Virus record (IMG/VR): IMGVR_UViG_3300028030_000008
Span: 1 to 64,000 of that record
Length of the DNA stretch: 64,000 nt
Source of the DNA: a virus
Strand: one strand, 5' to 3'
The notes beneath the pieces are model-generated. The model made no database searches, had not been told where the DNA came from, and was given only the letters and a program-made list of their open reading frames with translations. Positions 34,936 through 42,850 of this stretch are shown piece by piece (positions within the stretch are counted from its first letter, which is position 1; the number at the start of each line of letters is the position of its first letter). A program made the position numbers and the translations under genes.

Positions 34936-35214
34936 ATGACATTTACAGCGCAAAACAAATCAGCAACAAAACAATTGACGTTACTGTACGGGCAACCAAC
35001 CCGTACTAAGACCATAGGTGATTATCATGAAGTTGTCTACAATCACAACATGAGCAAAACTTATCCGACTCGGTATATTGAAGTCGGGGTATGGGAAGGG
35101 ATAGAACGACTTCCCATAAAAGAGGAAAAACGTATCTTGATTGAAAAGCACAACTATAACGATTTCGTGAACGAATATGAAATGTTTAACTTGCTTCAAG
35201 TTTGGAATGAATAA
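34936..35214 (+). CDS. Unknown protein
   Basis: 92 residues with AAAGGAGAAAG upstream. Beta-prone start ('LTLLYGQPTRTKTIGDYHEV') and helical end. Not recognised. Confidence 0.68.
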   Translation: MTFTAQNKSATKQLTLLYGQPTRTKTIGDYHEVVYNHNMSKTYPTRYIEVGVWEGIERLPIKEEKRILIEKHNYNDFVNEYEMFNLLQVWNE

Positions 35215-35238
35215 CCCGAAGCAAGCAGCCAAATAAAA

Positions 35239-35275
35239 AGCCACATGCCCCAGCATGTGGCTTCCCCTTGCTTCT
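35239..35275 (+). terminator. Hairpin with distal U-tract
   Basis: AGCCACATGC/GCATGTGGCT stem (10 bp, 35239-35262) and seven T about 12 bases later. It may end or weaken transcription after the first two genes. The distance of the T-run lowers confidence. Confidence 0.45.
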
Positions 35276-35352
35276 CGTTTTTTTGGGCGGCAAGGGGAAG
35301 GCCATATACTCATGGCCGCCTATACGAGCGACTTACTCAAAAGGAGCTAAAA

Positions 35353-35517
35353 ATGAAAGTCACAAAAATGAAAACTATCTGGAAAAAAGGCGACGGCGGC
35401 AATAAGTTACGGAAAGTACTTGAAGACAACTTAGAAAAGTCTGTTGTCGCCCATGTTCCCCTTTATTTAGGGGATATGCTAATAGGAGAGGATGAAGACG
35501 CCCTCTTGCAAGAATGA
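35353..35517 (+). CDS. Small protein followed in frame by a second open frame
   Basis: 54 residues from ATG 35353 (AAAGGAGCTAAAA). It ends 'GEDEDALLQE' at TGA 35515, and the same frame stays open to 35787. The TGA is followed by C, a context known for leaky stops. Either a true small gene, or the first part of a longer protein broken or recoded at TGA. Confidence 0.62.
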   Translation: MKVTKMKTIWKKGDGGNKLRKVLEDNLEKSVVAHVPLYLGDMLIGEDEDALLQE

Positions 35518-35787
35518 CATGGCGATTTTTCTGACTATTTGACGATCTCTCCCTCAAGGGACGGCGCAAGAGCCGTTTTTGACGCCCACAGCATCGGGAG
35601 CATCACGCAGGATGAAAGCGGCGGTAAAATGCACTTCATCCTTATCGGTGACTATAAGGGATGGGAAGAAGAATTTTATCCAAAAGAAAAAACATGCGCC
35701 GATTGCGCCATCCCCTCGCTATACAAAAACGGGGAAAGTATTTGCGCTATCTGCAAGGACATGGACAAGTTTATAGAACTTCGCTAA
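35518..35787 (+). CDS. In-frame downstream part with zinc-finger-like end
   Basis: 89 codons in the same frame as the gene ending at 35517, with no ATG and no ribosome site of its own ('HGDFSDYLTISPSRDGARAV'). The C-terminus has two CxxC pairs (TCADCAIP, ICAICKD), a likely zinc site. The best TTG start (35539) lacks a site, so readthrough or recent nonsense mutation is more likely than independent translation. Confidence 0.5.
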   Translation, partial: HGDFSDYLTISPSRDGARAVFDAHSIGSITQDESGGKMHFILIGDYKGWEEEFYPKEKTCADCAIPSLYKNGESICAICKDMDKFIELR

Positions 35788-35800
35788 AAATGCATGGCCG

Positions 35801-35831
35801 CGCGATTCCGGGGGAAATCCGGGGAATCGCG
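35801..35831. repeat. Perfect 9-bp inverted repeat
   Basis: CGCGATTCC (35801-35809) pairs with GGAATCGCG (35823-35831) over a G/C-rich loop. No U-tract follows, so it is a structured mRNA element or protein site rather than a simple terminator. Confidence 0.6.
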
Positions 35832-35841
35832 GTTTTGAAAA

Positions 35842-36012
35842 GTGCATGCCCGCCTTTCGGCCAAAAACTTGGCGACGGCTGACTTAGTTGACGATGACTA
35901 CCACAATACCATTAAAAAAGCAGCCATTGAAAAATGCTTTACCGATCCGGCGGCCATTTACGGCAGGCAATACGCTTCCTGGAAAGTTTGGTGGAATCCC
36001 GGAAGTAACTAA
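35842..36012 (+). pseudogene. Probable coding remnant ending WKVWWNPGSN
   Basis: 56 codons from GTG 35842. The end ('YGRQYASWKVWWNPGSN') and codon use look like real protein, but there is no ribosome site or ATG and an in-frame stop lies just upstream. It may be the C-terminal piece of a decayed gene. The 3' end overlaps a minus-strand gene by 4 bases. Confidence 0.4.
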
Positions 36013-36287
36013 CCAAAAAACTCTGATAAGTCATCCAGCAACCCAGGATACCGACTTATCAGAGTTTCTCTTAAAGCCGCCATATTTTGCTCATGAGCGG
36101 CCAATTCTTCGCAGCAATCATCTTCAATTACTCGCTTTACTTGTGGTTGCTGATTACTTAGCAATTCCTTATACAACGGCGAGTTTTTAGCAATACTAAA
36201 ATGAACACGGCAAGCCGGGCGGCAAAACCTGGAACGGCTTGTCTTTGCTTCATAAACTTTACCACAATAATCACATTGGCGTTTCAT
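36009..36287 (-). CDS. Zinc-finger protein on the opposite strand
   Basis: 92 residues, with AAAGGAGGGTAAA ahead of the ATG. The N-terminus 'CDYCGKVYEAKTSRSRFCRP' plus a following Cys is a CxxC...CxxxC finger like those in small phage endonuclease or regulator proteins. The rest is helical and acidic. It is the only minus-strand gene in the 34-62 kb block. Confidence 0.72.
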   Translation of the reverse strand: MKRQCDYCGKVYEAKTSRSRFCRPACRVHFSIAKNSPLYKELLSNQQPQVKRVIEDDCCEELAAHEQNMAALRETLISRYPGLLDDLSEFFG

Positions 36288-36393
36288 TTTACCCTCCTTT
36301 CTTGCGTTATAACGATAAGTGTAGTACCATTACTACGGAACGCAGTTACCATTATAACGATACTTTTGAAACAAGCAAATTTACGCTCTGTTT

Positions 36394-36465
36394 CCCGCTA
36401 GGCTGGAAGAGTCTGGCGAAACTAGACGCCGAAAGATAACGGTTCGATTCCGTTATTGGCGGGCA
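36394..36465 (+). tRNA. tRNA-like element (aberrant, low confidence)
   Basis: CCCGCTA pairs with TGGCGGG as an acceptor-like stem, and AACGG-TTCGATT-CCGTT is a perfect T arm. The middle does not give a standard anticodon arm: GTCTG-GCGAAAC-TAGAC would have C instead of U before GAA. The extra base between T stem and acceptor is also non-standard. Probably a decayed or specialised tRNA. Confidence 0.4.
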
Positions 36466-36511
36466 ATAGCGCGTAAGTTGGGCGCTAAAACTAATTAAAA
36501 GGAGAAAAACA

Positions 36512-36739
36512 ATGTCAAAAACACTCAGATTAAACGCGAACGCAGGCGTAAATATCATAAGATGCCCCGTTGTGAACAAAAGAGGGGAGCGCTGTTTCGG
36601 CCACCAACACGTTCGCATTAGCCTAGAAGAACTGGCTAAAATACGGCACGGCAACGAGAAAGTCGTAACAGCTAACTTCTCTTGCAATCACAAAGGCGTC
36701 AAAAAAATCGTGCTGTTTCGTCGGCCCGCGTGGAAGTAA
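36512..36739 (+). CDS. Unknown small Cys-containing protein
   Basis: 75 residues with AAAAGGAGAAAAAC upstream. 'IRCPVVNKRGERCFGHQH' and 'FSCNHKG' could form one zinc site. Not recognised. Confidence 0.68.
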   Translation: MSKTLRLNANAGVNIIRCPVVNKRGERCFGHQHVRISLEELAKIRHGNEKVVTANFSCNHKGVKKIVLFRRPAWK

Positions 36740-36983
36740 TTTGGGATAAAATTTGGGATATTAGGAGAAAGGTACCATTTCCCACCGAAAGCCCCAAAAC
36801 AAGGCGAAAGTGGGGCAAAACGTGGGATAATAGGCCGTTTTTGGGGGTAAAGTGGGGGAAATAGTGGGACGGGGCGGAGTTTTCGGCAAATACAACCCTC
36901 TCAATATCCCAAATATCCCAAATTTCGGCGACCATGCCGCGTTTCGGACATTATAAAATCAAAAAGTCATAAAATCAAAAAGT
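36740..36983. repeat. TTTGGGATA direct and inverted repeats plus tandem 15-mer
   Basis: TTTGGGATA (36740-36748) and TTTGGGATATT (36752-36762) are inverted as AATATCCCAAATATCCCAAA (36903-36922); further GTGGGATAATAGG-like copies lie between. At the right edge ATAAAATCAAAAAGT is repeated at 36953-36967 and 36969-36983, just before the next gene's ribosome site. No coding signal is convincing here. Confidence 0.7.
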
Positions 36984-36996
36984 AAGGTGATAGATA

Positions 36997-37245
36997 ATGG
37001 ACAAAAGAAATTTCAAAAAGATGATAAGCAACAAAAAAGCGCGGAAAGTATACGCGCTTGACGGCAATGAGTTATTCGCGGCTGCTGTGCGCTTAGGCGC
37101 TAAAGCGGCCGAAAGCGTCCAGGATAGCTTTGACGTGGAGTTGATTGACAATTACACATTAGTTGCCAACTATGACAAAAATACCGATAAGGTCATTGTC
37201 TCCTTCTGGGGAGACAATGGGGAAGTTATCGCCATTCAAAAGTAA
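36997..37245 (+). CDS. Unknown protein
   Basis: 82 residues, basic N-terminus and beta-prone C-terminus ('DKVIVSFWGDNGEVIAIQK'). AAGGTGATAG precedes the ATG. Not recognised. Confidence 0.66.
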   Translation: MDKRNFKKMISNKKARKVYALDGNELFAAAVRLGAKAAESVQDSFDVELIDNYTLVANYDKNTDKVIVSFWGDNGEVIAIQK

Positions 37246-37274
37246 TTACATTGTAATTACACGAGGAGAGTACC

Positions 37275-37706
37275 ATGTTCAAAATAGGATACAACAAAAG
37301 CGGTAGTTTATTCGTGGATAAAGATGACGGGAACAGCGATGACGCCGTATTGGTTTTAACCAAGAAGCAATTAGTGCAATTACAGCAGTCTATTAACTTT
37401 GCGCTTAAAAGCCACCCGAATGTGAAGATATTTGACTTCGAGGGCGCGTATCGAAACTACCTTGTGCATAACATTAGCCTTAACTGGCCTCAAACGATTG
37501 AGTATTTGAGAGAATTTGACGAATTTTGCAATAAGACCTTCTTCTCAAAAGATGGCCTACGCCTAGCGATTAGACAGGCGCAAAAAAGAAGGAATTTCTA
37601 CGGCCTCGATTATACAAACAAAATATCGCGTATCAAAGGGCTGCGCGATGTCTACCCCCTCGGATTGATAGAAGCTAAATTCGTGGTAGAGATACTGTGG
37701 AGTTAA
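37275..37706 (+). CDS. Unknown protein
   Basis: 143 residues with GAGGAGAG upstream. Charged and helical, with 'AIRQAQKRRNFYGLDYTNKI' basic toward the end. Not recognised. Confidence 0.67.
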   Translation: MFKIGYNKSGSLFVDKDDGNSDDAVLVLTKKQLVQLQQSINFALKSHPNVKIFDFEGAYRNYLVHNISLNWPQTIEYLREFDEFCNKTFFSKDGLRLAIRQAQKRRNFYGLDYTNKISRIKGLRDVYPLGLIEAKFVVEILWS

Positions 37707-37708
37707 AC

Positions 37709-37912
37709 ATGAAAGTCATAACATCGGCTAAACTGTTAAAAGAGCTTGAAAAGGCGGGCTTTATTACGTCTTTTCACCCAAAATATAAATACGTCAACGA
37801 TAACGCAGACCCGGACCCGTATAGAGTTTTCATGCACAAAGGGACTAAATACGAAGTCAACTATGTTGACGGATGTTTTTGTCCTTACGTGTTTCAGGTG
37901 GAGTCAAACTAA
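37709..37912 (+). CDS. Unknown small protein
   Basis: 67 residues from ATG 37709, three bases after the previous stop and 7 bases past GTGGAG. 'AKLLKELEKAGFITSFHPKY' looks like a small DNA- or protein-binding helix pair followed by beta strands. Not recognised. Confidence 0.62.
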   Translation: MKVITSAKLLKELEKAGFITSFHPKYKYVNDNADPDPYRVFMHKGTKYEVNYVDGCFCPYVFQVESN

Positions 37913-38266
37913 ACGCTTTCTGGCAGTATCGCGTCACCTGCGTTAGTGGTGAGGGTAGCGAGCTATCGCCTCTAAATGAGACTGCGGTTTGTTTTACGCT
38001 TTCAGTCTATCTCTCGAAGGTAGATTGAGACTGTAGTACAAACTAAATAATATAAAGCTCACGCGAGCTGAGGAGGCAACACAGTCATCATCGGCGTATC
38101 CACTCGAAAGAGACAAAGGGCTTGTAACCCGTTTGCGCGCTAAAGATGCTATTTTAATCTAAACCAGAAAGCGCCTCTATATGGGCGCAACGAAAGAGGT
38201 CGGCGCTATAGTAAATAGAGCCTCACTCGTTGCGCCACCTTCTTAATCAAAAAAGGACAAAATAGC
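37913..38266 (+). other. Structured non-coding stretch
   Basis: No gene. Several hairpins are visible: CTTTCAGTCTATCT with AGGTAGATTGAGACTG (about 38000-38034), AGCTCACGCGAGCT (38057-38070), and GGCGCAACGA/TCGTTGCGCC (about 38184-38236) enclosing GAGG/CCTC and CTAT/ATAG. One loop reads CTTGTAA within AAGGG...CCCGT like a tRNA-Thr(UGU) anticodon arm, but no T arm follows. Confidence 0.5.
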
Positions 38267-38338
38267 ATGTTAATAGTTTTTGCAATCGCTTGTATTATCA
38301 TCGCCATTATAATCGCCGATGGCGAAAGCCCACTCTGA
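38267..38338 (+). CDS. 23-residue membrane peptide
   Basis: MLIVFAIACIIIAIIIADGE followed by SPL. An AAAAAAGGACAAAATAGC site precedes the ATG. A single hydrophobic helix with a short acidic tail, like small phage membrane peptides or type I toxin-like peptides. Reported because of its site and clean composition. Confidence 0.5.
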   Translation: MLIVFAIACIIIAIIIADGESPL

Positions 38339-38446
38339 AACTGAATGACATTTAACGAAACCGCGTTAATCAATACGGTTAATGCGGCTTTGTTAGACGT
38401 TATTCAAAACTTCCCTAACTTGGGGAACTTTCAAAAAGGAGACAAG

Positions 38447-38764
38447 ATGATAAATAAAACCAGAAAAGAAGCAATGGAAGACAAAATAGAACTCTGTGTT
38501 CAATTGCTCCACGAACGAAAACATATACACGAAAGAGTAAAAGACCAGTGGATATTCGCTACAAACTATTTTCGCGGTAGCTTTTATGCGTGGGGGGAAA
38601 CCGGGAAAAACGGCGAACCAGACTACTTTACACATGACGAATTGCGGCACATGGAAGCAGAAGCCGTAAAACGTCATAACGACAAATATGGCGCTCCGAT
38701 TGGTATAAACGTATTTCACTCGGAAACGTTCAATCGTCCGGCTCGCGTGAAACATTTCGCATAA
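38447..38764 (+). CDS. Unknown protein
   Basis: 105 residues from ATG 38447, which has AAAAAGGAGACAAG. The frame is open from ATG 38345, but the upstream part carries the TTCCC-N7-GGGAA element also found before another gene, so I prefer the later start. 'NYFRGSFYAWGETGKNGEPD' is in the middle. Not recognised. Confidence 0.65.
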   Translation: MINKTRKEAMEDKIELCVQLLHERKHIHERVKDQWIFATNYFRGSFYAWGETGKNGEPDYFTHDELRHMEAEAVKRHNDKYGAPIGINVFHSETFNRPARVKHFA

Positions 38765-38790
38765 CCAACACAAAAAAGGAGACAAAAACA

Positions 38791-39174
38791 ATGAACGAAC
38801 CAAAAGTATCGATTCAAGTGAAAGTTCGGCAAAAGAATGACTACAGCGAGTGGGATGATATTCCCGTTCTCGCCTCTGCCCTCATCGAAGACAGCGACAA
38901 GAGCGGAGACGGGTACGCCAAATTCATTCTTGAAACAAGCGGCGGTGTAGAAGCCCGATGGAATAAGGTCGGCGACTCAAAAGGCCACCATGTCAGAAAG
39001 GAAGGGTATTATCCGTTCTGGCAAATTCAGATCGACAGCCAAACTATCGGCCCTCCCATGATGAAAAGTTTAGCCGAGGAATGGCTCGAAAGCCTGCAAC
39101 GGTGGATTAAGGCTGACAAGCTGCGAAAAAACACCAGAAGTACCATTAAGATTGTCCCGACGGAGGTGATATAA
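38791..39174 (+). CDS. Unknown beta-rich protein
   Basis: 127 residues with AAAAAGGAGACAAAAAC upstream, the same leader type as several genes here. 'IQVKVRQKNDYSEWDDIPVL' and 'GYYPFWQIQIDSQTIGPPMM' indicate beta structure. Overlaps the next gene by one base. Confidence 0.68.
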   Translation: MNEPKVSIQVKVRQKNDYSEWDDIPVLASALIEDSDKSGDGYAKFILETSGGVEARWNKVGDSKGHHVRKEGYYPFWQIQIDSQTIGPPMMKSLAEEWLESLQRWIKADKLRKNTRSTIKIVPTEVI

Positions 39175-39794
39175 TGAGAACAATAAATCAAGGCGACTAC
39201 AGTAACGAACTAAGGAAGCTCGGTATAAACATGCTTTCTGGTGAAGGCTGCAATATGGGTACTCGAATTGACACCGATGTTTCCCCTACGGCAGCCCCCT
39301 TTGTAGAAGAATACCTCGGTGGTATGAAACTAACCCATTCCGGCTTTAACGGGTGGGGTGTAGACGAGTTCGGCAAATATCATGTCAACAGGATGTCCGC
39401 CTATCACTACGTGAACGACAAGTTTGTCAAACGCGATGGCTGGTCAACAGAAGACGGCTATTGCTTCAAACTACCCCGCAGCATGATTGACGAATTACTC
39501 ATTTTCCTGCTACTGAAACAGAATGAGCATGTTGTCTATGTGCCAGCCGACGGGAAACCAGGATTTGCCATCGGTGGATTTATTCTTGTTATGAGCGACG
39601 ATGAATACTCCATGTTTCGTGGAGGATTAGACTATGACGGTAATTACGCTGACGGTGTTGGGCTACCTAAACCAAAACGCGCCGGGCATGTAATGCGGAT
39701 ACAGTCGGATAGATACGACTTGTACTGGCGACACTTTGAAGGCCAAGACGCCTCTGCTAACCGTCACGCTTTTTCTGGCAAAATGATTGCGTAA
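39174..39794 (+). CDS. Unknown protein
   Basis: 206 residues, ATG overlapping the previous stop (TAATG), site GGAGGTG. Aromatic-rich ('HSGFNGWGVDEFGKYHVNRM'); no catalytic motif recognised. Confidence 0.68.
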   Translation: MRTINQGDYSNELRKLGINMLSGEGCNMGTRIDTDVSPTAAPFVEEYLGGMKLTHSGFNGWGVDEFGKYHVNRMSAYHYVNDKFVKRDGWSTEDGYCFKLPRSMIDELLIFLLLKQNEHVVYVPADGKPGFAIGGFILVMSDDEYSMFRGGLDYDGNYADGVGLPKPKRAGHVMRIQSDRYDLYWRHFEGQDASANRHAFSGKMIA

Positions 39795-39804
39795 GGAGAA
39801 GAAA

Positions 39805-40110
39805 ATGATAAGCAGAAACCCGAAAGACTTAACCCTTGTTGTAGATGTACCAGAACAAAAGCAACTGTCGTCTAATCTACGAAACGGCTGGATAACAACA
39901 GCCGGTATCGGCGCAAAAATTTGGGATAAAGATGTAACCGAAATTTACGCCATTACCAGCAAGGGAGATATAGCGACTGGAAACATTCGTGTCCCGCAAG
40001 ACGAACTTGTTGAGTTTTGCTGGCGCGTCCTAGAAGAAACTGGGGAAATTCCGCCTATGGCAGAAACAATCGCAAATATCCTAAAGGAGCGTAAACATGA
40101 ATCAAGTTGA
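39805..40110 (+). CDS. Unknown protein
   Basis: 101 residues from ATG 39805, placed after AAGGAGAAGAAA. A TTG 18 bases earlier is less likely. Beta start and helical C-terminus. Not recognised. Confidence 0.65.
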   Translation: MISRNPKDLTLVVDVPEQKQLSSNLRNGWITTAGIGAKIWDKDVTEIYAITSKGDIATGNIRVPQDELVEFCWRVLEETGEIPPMAETIANILKERKHESS

Positions 40111-40288
40111 ATTAGCTTTAGCGGTTTTAGCCGCTCGCATGGGTGAAAAGGAAAAAACCCTGTTCAATCGCTCAGGCGTCGGTATCAACACGCGCACAAA
40201 GCGTAGTGTAAGTCAACGTCGGTGCAAAAACAAACAGCGCAAGCAAGCGCGAGCGATTAACCGTAAGCGAGGCCAGAAGATGAAATAA
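40097..40288 (+). CDS. Small highly basic protein
   Basis: 63 residues; the second half is almost all Arg/Lys ('RRCKNKQRKQARAINRKRGQ'), suggesting nucleic-acid binding. Starts inside the previous gene behind AAAGGAG. Confidence 0.62.
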   Translation: MNQVELALAVLAARMGEKEKTLFNRSGVGINTRTKRSVSQRRCKNKQRKQARAINRKRGQKMK

Positions 40289-40315
40289 CACTAAACGCAA
40301 TCCAATAATTAAATA

Positions 40316-40336
40316 GTGGGGACTGGTCATCCCCAC
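40316..40336. repeat. Perfect 7-bp hairpin GTGGGGA/TCCCCAC
   Basis: Hairpin with loop CTGGTCA between genes, followed by a CCGG-TGGCAAGT-CCGG hairpin-like stretch (about 40353-40370). No U-tract, so not a simple terminator. Confidence 0.55.
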
Positions 40337-40412
40337 CCTAACCCAACCGAGGCCGGTGGCAAGTCCGGGAAAATGGGGAGCCGGGTAAATTAACCACAAA
40401 AAGGAGAAAACG

Positions 40413-40817
40413 ATGGATAAACAAAAAGAAGCGATACTACTGGTAGAAGGATGGGGCAAGCAATACATTGATGCCCTGCTATCAAACAAAGTAGATGAGT
40501 ACGGGATAATCACTTCGCCCGGAAAGTTTGAAGGCGAACACTTCATTGTAAAATTCTTCTGGGATGTTAGCTTGGAAGGTGTAGCCGACGAAGAAATATA
40601 CGATGTAGACACCCAATACTTCGTTTTTGAGTTGGCAGAGTGGGAAAGCCTTATACCGGGAATTGTATACGGCCTAGACGAGTACAGCGAAGAATTATGG
40701 CTCGTCCTCTGGGAGGACGACAACGGCTTTATCAATTCGTACTGGCCCACAGAGAGCGCCCTAAACGACTTACGGGAAGGCGCTCAAAAAGAAGCAGAGG
40801 AGGCGCAAGATGAGTAA
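40413..40817 (+). CDS. Unknown acidic protein
   Basis: 134 residues, rich in Glu/Asp and Trp/Tyr ('LDEYSEELWLVLWEDDNGFI'), with AAAAAGGAGAAAACG upstream. Such small acidic phage proteins often inhibit host DNA-binding enzymes, but nothing specific is seen here. Confidence 0.66.
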   Translation: MDKQKEAILLVEGWGKQYIDALLSNKVDEYGIITSPGKFEGEHFIVKFFWDVSLEGVADEEIYDVDTQYFVFELAEWESLIPGIVYGLDEYSEELWLVLWEDDNGFINSYWPTESALNDLREGAQKEAEEAQDE

Positions 40818-41265
40818 AGACGGCCCGAAGTATTTAGACGAATTATCCGCGAACGGCACAGTGTGCCCAATTTGCGGAAGCGATAACGACGATTTGAGCT
40901 TTACTACAATTACTTACGAAAGCGCAGACGTTGCATTTGAAAAAGTTCACTGCGATAGATGCGGCTCAAAGTGGAACTCGGTTTGGAGTCCCGTTGCATT
41001 GACTGAGTTTAAACCCAATGTAGAAATTCGGGATAACGGCGGTGTAACATTTGACCGCTACACTATTATTTACCCAGATGGAAGCTATGTTGCCGCAAGT
41101 GTAAACCCAACTCACCCGCAAGGCTTTTGGCAACATGGCGAGGGTTTGGAAATCGGTGGCGACAATCACCATCTCGGTAAGTTAATCACGTTTAGCGAAT
41201 TGCCTGATGTTTGCCAGCGTCTCGTAATTCAAGAATTACAATCAGAATTTCAAGGAGAAGAATAA
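40810..41265 (+). CDS. Zinc-ribbon protein
   Basis: 151 residues. 'VCPICGSDNDD' and 'VHCDRCGSKW' make a four-Cys ribbon in the first 55 residues; the remainder is beta-rich. Overlaps neighbours on both sides. Confidence 0.7.
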   Translation: MSKDGPKYLDELSANGTVCPICGSDNDDLSFTTITYESADVAFEKVHCDRCGSKWNSVWSPVALTEFKPNVEIRDNGGVTFDRYTIIYPDGSYVAASVNPTHPQGFWQHGEGLEIGGDNHHLGKLITFSELPDVCQRLVIQELQSEFQGEE

Positions 41266-41525
41266 TGGTACACACAATAGTAACGAATAGCGCAATGACG
41301 TATCACTCAACAGTCGTGGCGAGAATAGAAGATGGTAAAGTCATCCTCAACACGGGTGGATGGGAAACACCAACAACAAAGAAGCGCATGAACCAATTCG
41401 CCGAAATGATGGGGTTAAACTACACCGTTTTCCAAAAGGACTTTGAGTGGTTTGTTCAAGTTGGCAAAGACGATCCGATACCTTTTGACGGCAACACAGT
41501 TAAATTCGAGGTGCGCTATGGATGA
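41265..41525 (+). CDS. Unknown protein
   Basis: 86 residues, ATG overlapping the previous stop with AAGGAGAAG ahead. 'YHSTVVARIEDGKVILNTGG' resembles a small beta sheet found in many phage hypothetical proteins. Not recognised further. Confidence 0.65.
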   Translation: MVHTIVTNSAMTYHSTVVARIEDGKVILNTGGWETPTTKKRMNQFAEMMGLNYTVFQKDFEWFVQVGKDDPIPFDGNTVKFEVRYG

Positions 41526-41982
41526 GATTACAGAACACGCGAAAAATCTCATGATACTCGCAGACGCTTTTGACGCTTTACAACAGTGGCTTAAAGATGA
41601 ACTTGGCAGCGACGTTGAGTACATTCCAGACAGCGCTATCCAAGAAGCTATTGATGACTTCTGGGCCGAAGAAGGTGAAATTGATTTTGAGCAAGTGTCA
41701 GACGAAATTGTGTCTGCAACAAAGGATCACATCGCTGATACATTTATGACAAAGGATGACGCTATAGCCGAGTTCAAGGAAACTATCCTGCCGTCAATTC
41801 TTCAAAAAGAAGCCGAATATTACGTTTCCAGCGACGGAAAATACAGCGTAGACAAGCCAATGCGCCGAGAAGCGTGGAATAACTTCGTGGACTCTCTGTG
41901 CAAAGAGGGGCGCATTACACAAAACGCCTGCGATGACGACGATTGGTCTACTCCCGACGAATTGGAGAATGGATATGTTTAA
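41518..41982 (+). CDS. Unknown acidic protein
   Basis: 154 residues from ATG 41518. Acidic and helical ('IQEAIDDFWAEEGEIDFEQV', then a DDDDW near the end). No domain recognised. Confidence 0.65.
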   Translation: MDEITEHAKNLMILADAFDALQQWLKDELGSDVEYIPDSAIQEAIDDFWAEEGEIDFEQVSDEIVSATKDHIADTFMTKDDAIAEFKETILPSILQKEAEYYVSSDGKYSVDKPMRREAWNNFVDSLCKEGRITQNACDDDDWSTPDELENGYV

Positions 41983-42307
41983 TATGGAACTTACCCCAGA
42001 AGACGCAGAGGTGATTATCGCTGATGTTGATATTGACTCTCGGCTGACCGCTTTCGCCAAAAGCACGTTTAAGTGGAAGTATCACACGATTAGCAGCCAA
42101 GTGCTTTCTCGTATCGGCGCACTCAAAAAAGTCAGTGATGTCAAGGTTATCGCAAGAAAACTTCACTGTAAAATCCACCCCGACGAAATGGAAATTCTAC
42201 TCAAGCGACTCGTCTGGTTTGAGGAAACAAACGAGAGATTAGGCGAAAACGCCGGATTATTACTTGGTGACATTGTGTACGCCAAGTATGGCGTAGAGTT
42301 AATCTAG
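41975..42307 (+). CDS. Unknown protein
   Basis: 110 residues from ATG 41975, seven bases after GGAG; an ATG at 41969 is too close to the site. 'KKVSDVKVIARKLHCKIHPD' could be a small helical domain. Not recognised. Confidence 0.62.
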   Translation: MFNMELTPEDAEVIIADVDIDSRLTAFAKSTFKWKYHTISSQVLSRIGALKKVSDVKVIARKLHCKIHPDEMEILLKRLVWFEETNERLGENAGLLLGDIVYAKYGVELI

Positions 42308-42317
42308 GAAGGCAACC

Positions 42318-42746
42318 ATGAGCCAAAGATTTACAAGTGTAAAAACCTTAACCAAAGCTCTCGGTATCTCCAAAAGGCAAGCAAAGGAAATCCGAGAAAC
42401 AATAAAAAATCCAACAAGCGTTTCTGCTATACGCAAGGCGCCAAAAGGCGACTGGGCGGTTGCCGTTTCACCAGAGCGTCTAGTAGAAATGCAGATGGAT
42501 CAAATAAACGAAATCCTCGGCTTACACGGAGTTGAAACAGTATACCTCGACAATCAAAAGTATCTCGGCAATAGCGGCTACTTTCGCCGCTACTATTGGG
42601 GCAGTTGTGTTTTGCTCTATATCAACACAGGGGAAACATACCAGCCAAGCATCGGTTACGAAGTGAGAACGGGGAAGTTTATTCTTCTTCCGGGCGGGTG
42701 GGGTTCGTGGCACGAAAACAATGTTGAGATTAACCCTGAGACTTAA
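42318..42746 (+). CDS. Unknown protein with helix-turn-helix-like start
   Basis: 142 residues. 'SVKTLTKALGISKRQAKEIR' looks like a helix-turn-helix; the rest is aromatic and beta-prone ('SGYFRRYYWGSCVLLYINTG'). AGGAAGGCAACC upstream. May bind nucleic acid. Confidence 0.65.
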   Translation: MSQRFTSVKTLTKALGISKRQAKEIRETIKNPTSVSAIRKAPKGDWAVAVSPERLVEMQMDQINEILGLHGVETVYLDNQKYLGNSGYFRRYYWGSCVLLYINTGETYQPSIGYEVRTGKFILLPGGWGSWHENNVEINPET

Positions 42747-42850
42747 CTCCTTCGGGCTCGGGTTATGAAGTTGCCGCATCGGTGTAAAACCAACGGGTGG
42801 AAGTCCCGTCGGTAATTGGTAGTTAAACAAATTAAAAGGGAGACAAGAAG

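Noticed and set aside
35888-36190. 100-codon plus-strand open frame
   Set aside because: Antisense to the zinc-finger gene at 36009-36287, which has an excellent ribosome site.
36682-36935. Short open frames on both strands with WDKIWDIRRK-like or IWDIWDIERVV-like peptides
   Set aside because: They arise from the GGGATA repeats; no ribosome site supports translation.
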